25,618 bases of DNA from Guillardia theta CCMP2712 (taxonomy: Eukaryota; Cryptophyceae; Pyrenomonadales; Geminigeraceae). Where the stretch lies: positions 324,547-350,164 of the forward strand of contig NW_005434653.1 of NCBI RefSeq assembly GCF_000315625.1, given 5' to 3'. The notes under the pieces are model-generated. The model worked only from the letters and a program-made list of their open reading frames with translations. It was not told the origin of the DNA and did not search any database. The stretch's first letter is position 1, and the number at the start of each line of letters is the position of its first letter. A program made the position numbers and the translations under genes. This document shows positions 1-12,879 of the stretch, piece after piece.

Positions 1-32
1 GCTCCTCCTCCTCCTCCTCCTCCTCCTTACAG

Positions 33-2805
<2,773 letters not shown>

Positions 2806-3410
2806 AATGTTCTCCTCCTGCTCTACTACCACATCCTCCCCTCTCCTAGTCGTTGCAATAGAAGAAAGAAGGATATCGGACTTTACGACTCTCCAGCTCG
2901 CCGCCCCCTCCTCCTTCTCTCAACCTCCTCCTCCCTTCTTCCTCTTCGGTCGCTTCTCTTCTGCATCCTCCTCTCGTACAGCACATCCTCGATCGTGTTG
3001 AGCATGTCGATACCTGCGGTCTCAGCCGTCACACGCCATCTCCTCTCAACTCGCCATCATCTTCCTGCTCCACTTCCTCTCCCTGCTCCTGCTCCTGCCC
3101 GCCTCTCCCCTTCTCCTCCTCCTCTCCCCCGTCCTCTACCATCACATGCTTCTCCTTCATCCGCCTCCTCACTCACTCGCTTCATTCTGCTTCGCATCAT
3201 CCGCATGCCCGAGACGATCTGAAAAGAAATCAGTCGCAGGGAGCGGAAGAAGACGCAGGTGAAGGTCTAGAAGAAGGGTGGGATGGAGGCAGCAGGAGAA
3301 AGCAAGGAAAGAGGGGGAAGAACAAGGCCTAAGACAGCGCAGGAATGGCGATGGTGGAAGTCAGGTGGCAATTTTGCATAGAACTCTGGAGGGGGAGAAC
3401 AAGGAGTAGA
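2806..3410. other. tail-to-tail gap, pyrimidine-rich, no gene recognised
   Basis: This gap lies between the 3' ends of the RNF113-type gene (+) and the coiled-coil gene (-). It is mostly CT-rich low-complexity DNA up to about 3190, then purine-rich DNA from 3220. A short stretch after a cag at 2982 could read as an exon (HILDRVEHVD), but nothing joins it convincingly. I see no RNA gene or clear polyadenylation signal. Confidence 0.6.
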
Positions 3411-5245
3411 TCAAGGAGACTGTGGAGAAGGAGGAGGAGGATGAGGAAGAGGAGGAGGAGGAGGAGGAGGAGGAGGAGGAGGTGGTGGTGGTGGTGGTGG
3501 TGGTGGAGGAGGAGAAGGACCTGTCAGGATTTTCTCGAGTCTTTCGAGTCGATGCCTGTTAGATGCTCGCGGGTCCCTTTGATAATCTCTCACTGCTCGT
3601 TCCATGTCCATGAGCTGCAAATCCGATGTCAGAATCCATCCATCCTCCTCCTCCCTCTCCTCCCTCCTCCTCCTTCTCTGCACACCTGCAGGCCATGGCG
3701 CAGCTCTGACGCCTGTCTGCTGGACATGTCGGCTACTCTTCCCCAGCTCTTCTCCCCACTCAGCTCCTCTTCCTCCTTGCCAAACGCGCTTGCTTCTTCC
3801 GTCTCTGCCGTAGCTGCGCTCTCCCATCTCGAGGCCACGTTGCTGTGCTTTATCGCGTCCTCCTTCACTCTCCTGGCCTGTTCGAGCACATTCTGCACTT
3901 GCCTTGACTGAGCTGAGACTATCCTCCGCTCCTCCTCCTCTGCCTTCCTTCCCACCTGAACCGCACGCTGTTGCGACGCCTCAAGGCCAGAAAGCTTGTG
4001 AATCTCTTTGCTCTGAACTTTCGACAACACGGAACTTTTCTTCTCTTCCTCCTCATACGTCTTGATCTTCATCTTCGCGAGCTTCAGCCTCTCCTTCACT
4101 CGCTCCTCCGCCTGCTCTGCCAGCTTCAGGTTCAGCTCTGCAGCCTTCTCTTCCTCAGGCCCCACGTCGATGTCTTTCCTCAGCTGCTGCAGCCGCGTCT
4201 TCGCAGCATGCAGCTTGCTCTGGTACTCCAGCTTCCGGTACTTGTCCACCTCCCCGAGCTTGTGTTGCAGAGCCGCTGCATGCAGCATGACCTGTCGTTG
4301 CTTCTTCTCGAACAGAACCTCCTCCTCCAGCACTTTGATCTGCCGCTTCATCGTCTTCATCTCGTCCAACAAGTCCACCTCCTTTTCTCGATTGCACTTC
4401 GATCCCTTCGCTCCTCCGCTTCCGTCCGAAGGCTTCTTGCATCCCATCTCGACAAGCTGTTTCTGGATCTTGTCGACCTGCCCCTGCAGCTTGAGGGCCT
4501 CTTCCTGCTTGTCCTTTGCTCTCTTGTCCGCCTTCGTCGCTCCTCGCTTCGCCTTCTCCTCCTCCTTCACCTCCTCCTCCTGCTTGCTCGAGAATCGATT
4601 CACAAGTTTGCTGAGATCAGCGAGAGCTCCTGTCTTCTTCGAAGCCCCCTCGTCCTCCTTGAGGTTTCTCTTCAGCTTTTCCACGTGCTGTTCCAGCTTC
4701 TTCACCGACCCCTTCATCACGCTCAGGGACGCTGACAATTCATTCGCCCCGTCCTGCTCGCTCCTCGCTTTCTTCTTCGCCCTCCTCTCCTCCGCCATGA
4801 GCGACTCCAGCCTGTCTTCATGCAGATTCACCACCTGGGATGTCGCCAGCAGCGATCTCTCCAGCCGATTGGCAACATTCTCGATCCTTCTCGCCTTCTC
4901 ATCGTCCTCCTCCAGCGTCTCTGCCCGGTCACGAGCGATCTTGACCAACTTCGCATGCAGCCTGTCGTCGTTGCCCTCAAGCAGCTTCTCCTCGTCAGCT
5001 TTCTTAGCGAAGTCTCTTGCTCGATGCAGCGCCTGGTTCATCATCAGCCTCGCATGATTGTATGTCTTCTCGTCGCTGTTCTGGTAGAGCTTCTGCAGCA
5101 GAGAGACGCTGCTCCGATGAGCGCGCCTGTGCGAGGATGTACGAAGAACACTGAAGTGGAACAGAGCGAAAGAGAGGAAGATAACGAAGCAAACGAGGAA
5201 GGGAACGAAAGAGAGGCGAGGGCTCCGGGAGGTCATGGTAGTCAA
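3411..5245 (-). CDS. signal-anchored coiled-coil protein with poly-proline tail
   Basis: Two exons: 5245-3686 (520 codons) and 3614-3411 (67 codons plus TGA), split by a 71-nt GT-AG intron (3685-3615) in phase 0. The predicted protein has 587 residues. The start ATG at 5245 gives a short basic N-terminus followed by one hydrophobic segment (residues about 11-33, LSFVPFLVCFVIFLSFALF), suggesting a type II signal anchor. Residues about 45-520 are Lys/Glu/Ala/Leu-rich with long heptad-like coiled coil. The C-terminus ends in more than 20 consecutive prolines encoded by a (GGA/GGT)n tract. I do not recognise a family; coiled-coil tethering or structural proteins of the secretory system look similar. 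No catalytic motif is seen. The large open frames on the opposite strand are codon-bias shadows. Confidence 0.8.
3431..3515. repeat. (GGA/GGT)n trinucleotide tract encoding the poly-Pro tail
   Basis: The plus strand reads GAG/GGA triplets followed by eight or more GGT triplets. On the minus strand this is the CCN proline run at the C-terminus of the coiled-coil protein. Triplet units keep the frame, so length changes would lengthen or shorten the tail without frameshift. Confidence 0.85.
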
Positions 5246-5574
5246 CTAGTAGTGCAGCAAACTGAGAGATCAGCTCAAGTTGAAGGTGATTCTCTTTGCC
5301 ATGGCCCTGGAAGAAACCGTCAATGACGCGAAGAATTCTACAACTCAGATCCAACAGTCCACTGATGACCTTTGATGTATCCCTTTCGCTAGTTCTTTCA
5401 ATTCCTTCTCCATTCTACCCTAGGCATTCGTCGCGAAGTGATTTTTGTACATGACTTCTGCCCTATCCTTCCCTACGCTCTAAGCTCTCCCTTTCCCTCT
5501 CCTCCTCTCCTGATCGCTTCGCTTTTCCTCTCTCCTTCTCTCTCCTCTCCTCCTCTCCCTCCCTCCCTCCCTCC

Positions 5575-5649
<75 letters not shown>

Positions 5650-5750
5650 GCCTCTCTCTCATCGCTCCCTCGCTCCAAGCGCCTCCCTGTGCTGTACCAG
5701 CTCATTATGACTCACCCCAGCTCGCTGCCCCTCATCCCCTTCATCTTCAC
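5246..5750. other. 5' flank of the coiled-coil gene, with CT-rich low-complexity DNA
   Basis: The first 130 bases are probably the 5' UTR or promoter of the minus-strand coiled-coil gene. On the plus strand 5301-5375 holds a 24-codon ATG-to-TGA frame of protein-like composition, but it has no supported neighbours. From 5480 the region becomes CT-rich and runs into the tetranucleotide repeat at 5576-5650. No other gene is seen. Confidence 0.5.
5576..5650. repeat. (CTGT)n microsatellite
   Basis: About 18 near-perfect tandem copies of CTGT (TGTC/GACA register) follow a CCCT-rich stretch. The ORFs through it (SVCL or TDRQ repeats) are artefacts of the repeat. Confidence 0.97.
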
Positions 5751-6330
5751 CCGGGCCGGGCCCTGGGCCGGCCCGGGCCCGGCAACCGGAACCGTGCCCG
5801 GCGGCGGTGCCGCTCAGCTGCAACCGCCGGCCACGGCCGCGAGTCACCACGACCGCGAGTCACCGTTCAACTAACGGCCGGGCGGCCTCAGGCTCAGGCA
5901 TGCCAGTTCGGAAAGTTGACCTTCAATTGCCCCAGCGGCCCAGCCTCGGAGTCACTGAGGTGGCTTGACAGACTGAGAGAAAAGCCTGACAGCGAGAACC
6001 AACCCTCATGAGGAGTCCTGCCGACTGCTGTCCCGCCGGGAGTCCCCCGCATTCAACTAGTAACCGAGTCAGCCAATACCGGCCGGGCGTAGGGCAGTCG
6101 GATCGGACGTACCCTAGTACCTTCGCGCAAGACCGTCGTGGCATTCCCCCGCGCTAGTGATCGGACGGCCCGGTCAGACCGTACTCCGGCCGGGCGCCGC
6201 CCGGTCCGATCGCCGCCCGGACTCACTGGCCCGGTGCCATGCGGGCAGTGCGGCCCGTGACGGTGATCAGTGAGGCCGCCCGGGCCCCGGGCCGCGTGTG
6301 ACAAGTCGTTACAAATCGCGTAACCGCCAC
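5751..6330. other. GC/CpG-rich palindromic-word island 1
   Basis: An abrupt change at about 5751 goes from CT-rich DNA to very GC-rich DNA built from CCGG, GGCC, GATC and GTCAC/GTGAC words. Examples are the ccgggccgggccctggg block near 5752 and the gatcggacggcccggtcag stretch near 6160. A 16-nt direct repeat (ccgcgagtcaccacga) starts at 5838. No coding frame is credible. It sits between two divergent genes, the coiled-coil gene (-) and PAQR (+). Confidence 0.6.
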
Positions 6331-7411
6331 CCACAGTAAAATCGCATCTGTGATTGGCGGGGCGTAGGGGGTGGTACATACCAGGGGGTGGTTTCATGGG
6401 GTAGGTAGTGCAACGGCTACTCAGTTGTCTGTACCCTCCCCCCCCCGCCCCTTTTGGAGTGACCCCTACTATGACATGAAAGTACCCGGTATTTGGGAAT
6501 AGTTCTACCCACCCCCTGTGGTCCGAAAGACAACAACCGTGACCGCTGCTACTACCCCACGAAGACAAGTACCCCCGTCACATCTATTCGTTCTTTTTAC
6601 TACCATCCATAGGCAGGGGTGCTGGCTGCCATCCCCATCTCACCACCCCTACAAACCGGAGCACATTCCCAAAGTACCCCATAAATTACATACTTTTACA
6701 CCGGTACCTTTGGACCCTACCCGTATAATTGCGTGTATCTGCAATCCCTGAAGTACTAGTCACTTGCCATGCACGGTTGAATTCCCCGGAACCTCCTCGT
6801 CCACTCCCGCTTGTCGTTCTCCTCCTCCTCCCTCTCCCCATCCCTCTCCCTCTCCGTCTCCCTCTCCGTCTCCTCCTCCTCCTCCTCCTCCTCCTCCTCC
6901 TCCCTCTCCCTTTCCTACCCCTTATCCTTATCCCTCTCCCTCTCCCTCTCCCTCTCCCTCTCCCTCTCCCTCTCCCTCTCCCTCTCTCGCTCTCTCTCCT
7001 CTAATCTCATCCACCTTTACTCCACCTTCCGACCATCTTCATCGCCCCTCGGATGCTGAGTTTCTTTCACTGACAAACTTTCTGTCCAATTGCAGAGCCC
7101 TTGGCAGAGTATCACTTTGAAAATCTTTCCATCTCGTCATCTCGATAGCGATCTAGTTTGAATATGCAAGAGAGGTTGTGGAGATAGGAAGGATCCCCGT
7201 ATCAGTTTGGATATCTCTCTTGGCATTTGACTCAAAGCATCACGAAGTTGCCTTCCTCTCATCCCGACGGCCTTATAGTATCTCGATCATAATCGTCCAT
7301 CATTTTCCTTTGATCTTCAACCTCGACTGATTTTCAAACAAAGCTGCAATCTCGCTCCTCTGTCCTCGGCTCTTGTTTGCTAGCGCCAGCTTCTTGGTTT
7401 CCTTGACGCTC
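6331..7411. other. intergenic: C/G-run region, CT microsatellites, PAQR 5' flank
   Basis: 6331-6770 is rich in ACCCC/GGGGT runs and GTACC words, including a run of ten C at 6438. 6868-6903 is (TCC)n and 6928-6987 is (CTCCCT)n, followed by ordinary-composition DNA (7060-7411) that is the likely promoter and 5' UTR of the PAQR gene. No additional gene is supported. Confidence 0.6.
6868..6987. repeat. (TCC)n and (CTCCCT)n microsatellites
   Basis: Two adjacent simple repeats: a triplet run of about twelve TCC followed, after a short spacer, by about ten CTCCCT units. Serine- or proline-rich ORFs across them are not genes. Confidence 0.95.
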
Positions 7412-8510
7412 ATGGCTCAACTCGGTAAGAAACCACAGGACGAAGCAAGCCATCGGCGTTCTCAAAGGTGGGTTCGACGGTTGTTGTTCCTGAGCTGATG
7501 ATAGTTCTCCTCCACAGCGTAACGAGCTGCGTTGAAAGTGTTAAGGGCAGGAGCAAACGCACGGACGAAGCAAATGGCAAGAGCACTCAGCGCTTCGACT
7601 ATCAACTCCTGCTGGTAAGCAAAGTGGAGAAAACCCGTGAGGAAGAATCGCTTGTTTGTTGTCATCAGAGCACGAAAGAAGATATGAAGTTGTTGTTGTT
7701 TCTGTAGAAAGTTTGGCCATCCCTCCATGTCACCTTCTCGTGCTCCCATCGCAGGTTGCAGCCAAGGAGGTCGACCCGCACTTGGCGTTCAACAAATACA
7801 TCCTCCATGGCTACAGGCACAAGTTGACTCCGATGCAGTGCATCCTGTCCGTCTTTCAGATCCACAACGAGACAGGTAAATCGGCACTCGTCCATATCAA
7901 AGGGCTGACACTCTCCAGGGAACATCTGGACCCACATGCTGCCAATCGCTTTCTTTGTCAGCCACCTCGTTCTCCACGGTCCTTGGCAGCATGCCCCTCT
8001 CTTTTACCTGGCGGCGACCGTCCCTTGCGTCCTCTGCCTCACCTGCAGCTCCATCTATCACACCTTCATGCCTCTCTCGTCGGGTGAAAAGACGTATTCC
8101 ACCTTGCTGTTCATCGACTACCTCAGGTGCCCCTCTCCTCGGCTGGCTCTCCACATGCTGACGGCCAGGGTCTCAGTGTTTTCAACGTGATGGTATGGCC
8201 TGAAGTTGTCTCGATCTACTGGAGCTTCTACTGCGATCCCAGCGTGAAGGTCCCTGCCGACCAACAGTGTTCTCCATGTTCTGACGCAACTTCAGCTCTT
8301 CATGTTCGTGGTTTACTTCTCCATCACCGTCCTCTGCCTCGGGCTTGCGCTGAGGTCACTCAGGAGCTGCCGATGGGGGCAGACGGTAGTGACACGTCAT
8401 GCAGAGCGAGAACGGTCAAGGAAAGGCTCCTCCCCTTCGGCATTCAGTCCCTCGCTCGAGGGATCAGTTTGATTTTCCGAATGACCTTGGGCTATGCAAG
8501 GTGCGGTCAT

Positions 8511-8541
<31 letters not shown>

Positions 8542-9025
8542 CCCACTTCAATTATGCTCCTGCTTCTCATTTCCCCCTCACCTCGGACTGGTGTTCCCCT
8601 TTCTGTCCTTAACCTCGTGTTTCTCATTCCTCCTCCTGTTCTACTCTCTTCTTTGGTCCTGATGGAGCAATGAGCAGCAAGGAAGCGACTTTGCTCTACC
8701 TCGCGACAGAATTTCTCGGAATCGCCGGAGGAATGATCAATGCCATGCGTGCTCCGGAATCGATCTTCCCAGGTTGGCGCGGAACAAGAGGAAGAGAGAT
8801 CTGACTCGAGATGTTCCAGGCATGTTCGACACTTGGCTGAACTCGCACCAGGTAGTTGATGCATCGTTGGGCAGGGAGCCTAGTGACGAACATCTACAGA
8901 TCATGCACATCTTGACTGCGATGGCTCAATTTTGTGTCTTCTACGCGTGCCAAACCGATTATGAGTACTGGCAGCGAACGAGCTGCCTGGATGTGAAGAG
9001 GTGGAAGGTGCTAGAATTCTTGTAA
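7412..9025 (+). CDS. PAQR (progestin/adipoQ receptor, hemolysin III-type) seven-helix membrane protein
   Basis: Ten exons join in exact phase to 307 residues: 7412-7467, 7551-7614, 7755-7875, 7919-8126, 8177-8249, 8296-8354, 8411-8500, 8678-8772, 8820-8851, 8900-9025. Conserved PAQR features in order are HETGNIWTHMLP before the first helix, the S-x3-H motif (SSIYH), an Asp in the next helix (FIDYL), the Y-x-FYCDP loop motif, the RAPE/PG turn, and H-x3-H (HQIMH) in the last helix. In adiponectin receptors the Ser, His, Asp and two His sites surround a zinc ion in a ceramidase-like core. Here all three His, the Asp and the Ser are present, so an active metal site is plausible. It acts in a membrane; the substrate or ligand is unknown. 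Introns are 43-177 nt. The 46-nt intron 8250-8295 resolves an apparent frameshift. Confidence 0.9.
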
Positions 9026-9753
9026 TCAGACTTAACCCCATGGCCGTGAGGATGTTTGGATCTAGTTAGTAATGTCTCATTAAGGTTCTTAACGCTCTAT
9101 AGAGAGTGACTCGTTGTGTCCTCTTGTAATAAACTGAAAAAGATGTAAAGAAACGTTTTTCCCACCTCCTCGCTGACAGTAGCACATTCCTTCCCTTCTC
9201 CATCTGTCTCCTCTCCTTGCTTCCCTCTCCATCCAGCCCCCCCCCCCCTCACGATCCCTTCTTACCTCCATCGCTTCCTCCTCCATCTATTGTTCTGTCA
9301 AAGAATTTATTATTGCCAACCTTCATCCTTGCCCTGTTCTGACCCCCCCCCCCTCCCCCATGCTACCCAAGCCCCTCGCACTGTATCTTGGTCTCGCTTC
9401 CTTCCCCTCTCTCGCTCTCCTTCCACATTCTCTCTGCATCCCTCCATCGCCTCTTCCTCCCCGATTCCACTCCCGCTACCCTCTTCCCTCCCAACAATAC
9501 ATTCGGTCCTTTTCCATCCCAACTGCCTCCCCAGCCCCGCCCTCGCCCTCCCCTCCCCTCCCGACCGCGCGGCTTGTAGCCTCTGTTGCATGTCTCACGA
9601 TCCATGAACATGCGAACTCATAGCAGCAACACGTGCAGCAGCACCTGAGCTGTGACTTGTGACTGGTAGTAACTTGAGCTTGCAGGAGGAGCGTCAGTTT
9701 ACGTTGTCAAGAGCGATCTTGATAGAAGGAGAGGATGAAGTGAAGAAAGAGCG
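9026..9753. other. intergenic gap, CT-rich with poly-C runs
   Basis: It carries the PAQR 3' UTR, then a CT-rich stretch with C runs at 9238-9248 and near 9344, then about 160 bases of ordinary composition that are probably the promoter and 5' UTR of the gene at 9754. The overlapping proline/serine ORFs look like low-complexity artefacts. Confidence 0.6.
9128..9133 (+). promoter_or_regulatory. candidate polyadenylation signal AATAAA for the PAQR gene
   Basis: A canonical AATAAA hexamer lies 102 nt past the PAQR stop codon on the same strand. Confidence 0.5.
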
Positions 9754-11288
9754 ATGAACTTGTCTACAGGTACAATACAACCCCAAGGTCAACCTTCCCT
9801 CACTTCTGACGCCTCCACCTCTCCAGCAGGAGCATGCCTTAGGTTCCTCCTCCTCCTCCTCCTCCTCTCCCCCGCCTTGAGTGTATACGTCGGCCCGGCC
9901 CTCAAGTCGCAATGGCAGGATCCATACAGAGGAAGAGACCACGTGTTTCACATGCAGCTGGAAGTCAGCGGGATCGAGTTAGACCACCTCCTCCTCTCCT
10001 CCAACTACACTCAGATGGACCTCTACGTCCTCTTCTACGTCCCTTCCAACCCGCTCGCTAAGGTTCCGCCTCCCCTGCCACCATCTCTCACCTCTCTCAT
10101 ACGCCTCCTCAGACCCTCCTCCCCGTCTGGAAGCAAGTCTGGGAGCGCTTCGCTCCCATCCCGCGCGTCGACGTGGCTGTTGCCTTGCTGCCCTCCACCA
10201 GCTCTGAAAGCTGCTGCAGGTCCTCCAGGTCGATTGCAGCGGAGTGGGAGGAATATCGTGCAAGGACCGCAACGTGGTCGACATCCCTTCGATCCAGAGG
10301 TTCCCTGCAGGCTCGCCCCACGGGTTCTTCTACAGGGGCAGGTAAAGAGGGCAAACAGGGTCCCTCCTCCTTCATGCCCGGGCTGACCGGGGGACGTCAG
10401 TGTTGATCTCTTTGCGCTGGAGGAATGGATTATAGATGCCTCCAACCTTGAAAAAGTCACTCCCTGCTCCCTCCTCTCTCCTCCTCTCCACTCTCTCCTC
10501 CTCTCTCCACCTCTCTCCTCCTCTCTTTTCTCTTAGCCCTCTCCTCTCTCTCCTCTCCTCTCCTCTCCTCTCCTCTCCTCTCCTCTCCTCTCCTCTCCTC
10601 TGAGAACAGCCGGCAGGAGATGAAGCCTCGAGACGTCCAGCCAGTGTCTGGTTGCGTTGCCTTCCGACAGACGTCAGGGTGTGACCCGGAGGGAGGGCGC
10701 GAGCCTCACAAAGACAAGCCGTGCGACCACGAGGTGACGACGATGGCGGGGGCCATGCACGAGTCTCATCCTCCTCCTCCCCGGCAGATCCCCAGCGGCA
10801 TGTCAGGATACTGCGAGTGCGGGGAAGGCGACCATAGGATGAAAGTCCGCTGCCGGCACCAGCCCTTCCGCTGCGATGAAGTATGTGTCAAGGTGCCGGG
10901 CTGCGTGGCATGGCGGCAGGTGGAGGAGGAAGAGGAAAAGGGAGGAGTGTGTTGACGGCAAGATCAGACTGGAAGTTGTGTACCCGATGGCCCCAGAGAG
11001 CCGCAGAATGACAAGCATTGCCGTCGCGCCCTCATGGCCGGGGTGTCTGGATACTGCGAATGCGAAGGAGGGAGGAAGGTTGCGTTGGTGAGAGAATAAT
11101 ACTGATCATGGGGATGATGATGTTGGGGATGAAGATGATGATAATAATTATGGAGACTAATTATGGATAATGCTTTGTGATGGTGCGGTGCGTTTCCAAT
11201 AAGTTCGTTTATTCTTCAGATGGCATGCTCTACAAGGACCATAGGAACATTCACTTGCGAAGAGAAGTGTAATGAACCGATTCAATGA
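9754..11288 (+). CDS. secretory protein: thioredoxin-like domain without CxxC plus two SGYCEC cysteine-rich modules
   Basis: Eight exons in consistent phase give 326 residues: 9754-10062, 10113-10178, 10229-10341, 10401-10455, 10617-10733, 10788-10919, 10968-11087, 11220-11288. A hydrophobic stretch at residues about 30-45 suggests a signal peptide or anchor. Residues about 85-180 follow a PDI-type thioredoxin pattern: LYVLFYVPSNPLAK at the active-site strand, then PVWKQVWERF, VDVAVDC, and a FYRG strand. The usual CxxC is replaced by S-N-P-L, so redox catalysis is unlikely. Two tandem modules follow (about 190-251 and 256-322), each with eight Cys in the order GC.AF/WRQT..C, REP..D..C, SGYCEC, C, F.C..(V/K)C. 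I do not recall a firm name for this module. The 10179-10228 acceptor could instead be 10219. The stop is only 16 bp from the convergent PSMA7 stop. Confidence 0.78.
10549..10600. repeat. (TCTCC)n pentanucleotide repeat inside an intron
   Basis: About ten tandem CTCCT/TCTCC units lie in the 10456-10616 intron of the thioredoxin/SGYCEC gene, just before the 3' splice site, and act as a long pyrimidine tract. Confidence 0.95.
11208..11213 (-). promoter_or_regulatory. candidate polyadenylation signal AATAAA for PSMA7
   Basis: Plus-strand TTTATT reads AATAAA on the minus strand, 92 nt downstream of the PSMA7 stop. If used, the PSMA7 3' UTR crosses the last coding exon (11220-11288) of the convergent gene in antisense. 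Confidence 0.45.
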
Positions 11289-11304
11289 ATGAGTCGAAGA
11301 GAAT

Positions 11305-12807
11305 TTATGAGGAGGCAGCGGGAGCTCCTCCGCTCGTGGCGGCTTGAGCGGCCTTCTCAGCCTCGATGCTCGACACAAAAGCATCCACCTCTTCATCGCT
11401 CCAGATCTTGAGAGGCTCGTTCATCCTCATGGTCGCGATCTCAATATTCCTTCCCCCGCTCTCAACCACCTCCAACAGCGCCTTCACCGCCAGCTTCTTG
11501 CACTCCTCGTCCGATGCGGCGAGCTCATCCGTATAATTCTTTTCCAGGTATTCGCGCACAGTTTTAGAATTCTTGCCAATGGCATTCGCTTTCCAAGCGT
11601 AGAAGGTCCCAGACGGTTCAGTTTGGTAGAGTGAGAGGCCATTTCGATCGTATCCACAAATAAGAGTTGAGATCCCAAAAGGACGCATACCTCCGCTCTG
11701 CGTGTACTTCTGCTGAATTCCCGCTAGATAACGAGTGATGTACGCCACTGAGACCGGATCTTCCATGGTGAGCTTGAAGCTCTGGCACTCCACCCTTGTG
11801 CGGTTCACCAGAACTCTTGCATCGGCAGTGAGTCCCGCGAAAGCCAAGCAGACATGGTCGTCCAATACATGGATCTTTCTTACAGTACGAGGTTCCTGCA
11901 GGTTTTGCCGAATCATGACAATTCATAGCAGATAAACCCAACCCACCTGAAGCTTCGCGGTGGATTTCTTCTCCACCCCAACTACAATAATGTTATCCCC
12001 TGTGAAACATTGTCAGACAACTGCGCATCACCCATCAAGATAACAGACAATCATCGACTCACCCTTGACTGCCACGGCAGTCGTGCCTCGTCGCACAGCC
12101 TCGAGCGCATATTCAACCTGAACGATTCAGTCACGTCGGTTCAGCAGCATCTTGTTAAAAGAAATGATGATTTTCTTGATGATGATATTGAACTCTTATA
12201 ACGAGACCCGAACAAGAAAATTAAGTTGCACGCCATGAGCACTTGTGAAAAACACTGAACTATCCTCAGAAAACACTGGAATACCACCCGCACTGAGCTA
12301 AAATTCCATGTGTAATGAGGTGAAGTTTGAGAATCAGGATAGCAAGCAGTGAAGTTTGAGAATCAGGATGGCAAGCAATGATTATTGCTGATCACGCGAA
12401 ACCAAATCAATCGGGGATTCTTCTTGTGTACGATTCAGCCAAGAAGATTTTATGGAGACACAGCGAACAAGAAAGAACAGGCATTGTCCTCCTCATGTAG
12501 AATGGATACGGCCAACCACAACCATAAAATCCAACCTCCAACTTATGGCATACTTGATCCTTTCATCAATTTTGATCATACAAGCAACCTCAACGGTAAC
12601 CTTCCATGCATCACTATTCCTCTCTTCCAGCTATCGCTTCCTTTTTCTTCCCTCTCCTCTCCCTATGTTACTTCATCATCTCTCAACTCTGTCACTTCAC
12701 AGTCTCTCTGAATCTCTGTCAGTGCACTGCACGCTGATCGAATGTACCTGGAACAAGTGTCCATCGGGTGAGAACACCGTAATCGCGCGATCATAGCGGC
12801 TCGACAT
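11305..12807 (-). CDS. PSMA7: 20S proteasome subunit alpha type-7
   Basis: Structural alpha-ring subunit of the 20S core particle, acting in cytosol and nucleus. Four exons: 12807-12748, 12117-12063, 11999-11947, 11895-11305, giving 252 residues (family members are about 250). The start ATG at 12807 yields the alpha-subunit N-terminal signature [16 protein letters not shown] continuing into [11 protein letters not shown] across the 630-nt first intron. Other family hallmarks are [40 protein letters not shown] and [21 protein letters not shown]. The end is an Ala/Ser-rich tail. The alpha subunit is not catalytic. It is divergent from the Hint gene at 13321 and convergent with the gene ending at 11288. 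A minus-strand AATAAA (11213-11208) lies 92 nt past the stop, inside the neighbour's last intron. Confidence 0.96.
12320..12377. repeat. 29-bp tandem duplication in PSMA7 intron 1
   Basis: Two adjacent 29-nt copies (12320-12348 and 12349-12377, beginning gtgaagtttgagaatcagga) differ at one base (A/G). It is a recent local duplication inside the large first intron. Confidence 0.9.
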
Positions 12808-12814
12808 GGCGGGA

Positions 12815-12827
12815 GGACACCGTGTCC
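12815..12827. repeat. perfect 6-bp inverted repeat beside the PSMA7 start codon
   Basis: ggacac-c-gtgtcc is a 6+1+6 palindrome 8 bp upstream of the PSMA7 ATG. It may be a dimeric transcription factor site or a 5' UTR element; position is the only support. Confidence 0.4.
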
Positions 12828-12879
12828 TCTCACGAGGCCCTCATCCCCACGTCAACCCCTGCGTTGACTGAGACACCGA

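Noticed and set aside
3971-5057. Long plus-strand ORFs (254 and 331 codons)
   Set aside because: Leu- or Ser-rich shadows of the Lys/Glu-rich coiled-coil gene on the minus strand.
5576-5650. Regularly spaced repeat as a possible CRISPR-like array
   Set aside because: It is a 4-bp microsatellite without spacers, in a eukaryotic genome.
7425-7438. GT...AG pair as a 14-nt intron in PAQR exon 1
   Set aside because: Too short to splice; the exon reads through in frame to 7467.
7465-7490. TTCGA-containing T-loop-like sequence suggesting a tRNA
   Set aside because: No matching acceptor or anticodon stems nearby.
8127-8612. Apparent frameshift in the PAQR gene, suggesting a pseudogene
   Set aside because: A 46-nt GT-AG intron (8250-8295) and a 56-nt intron (8355-8410) restore a single continuous frame.
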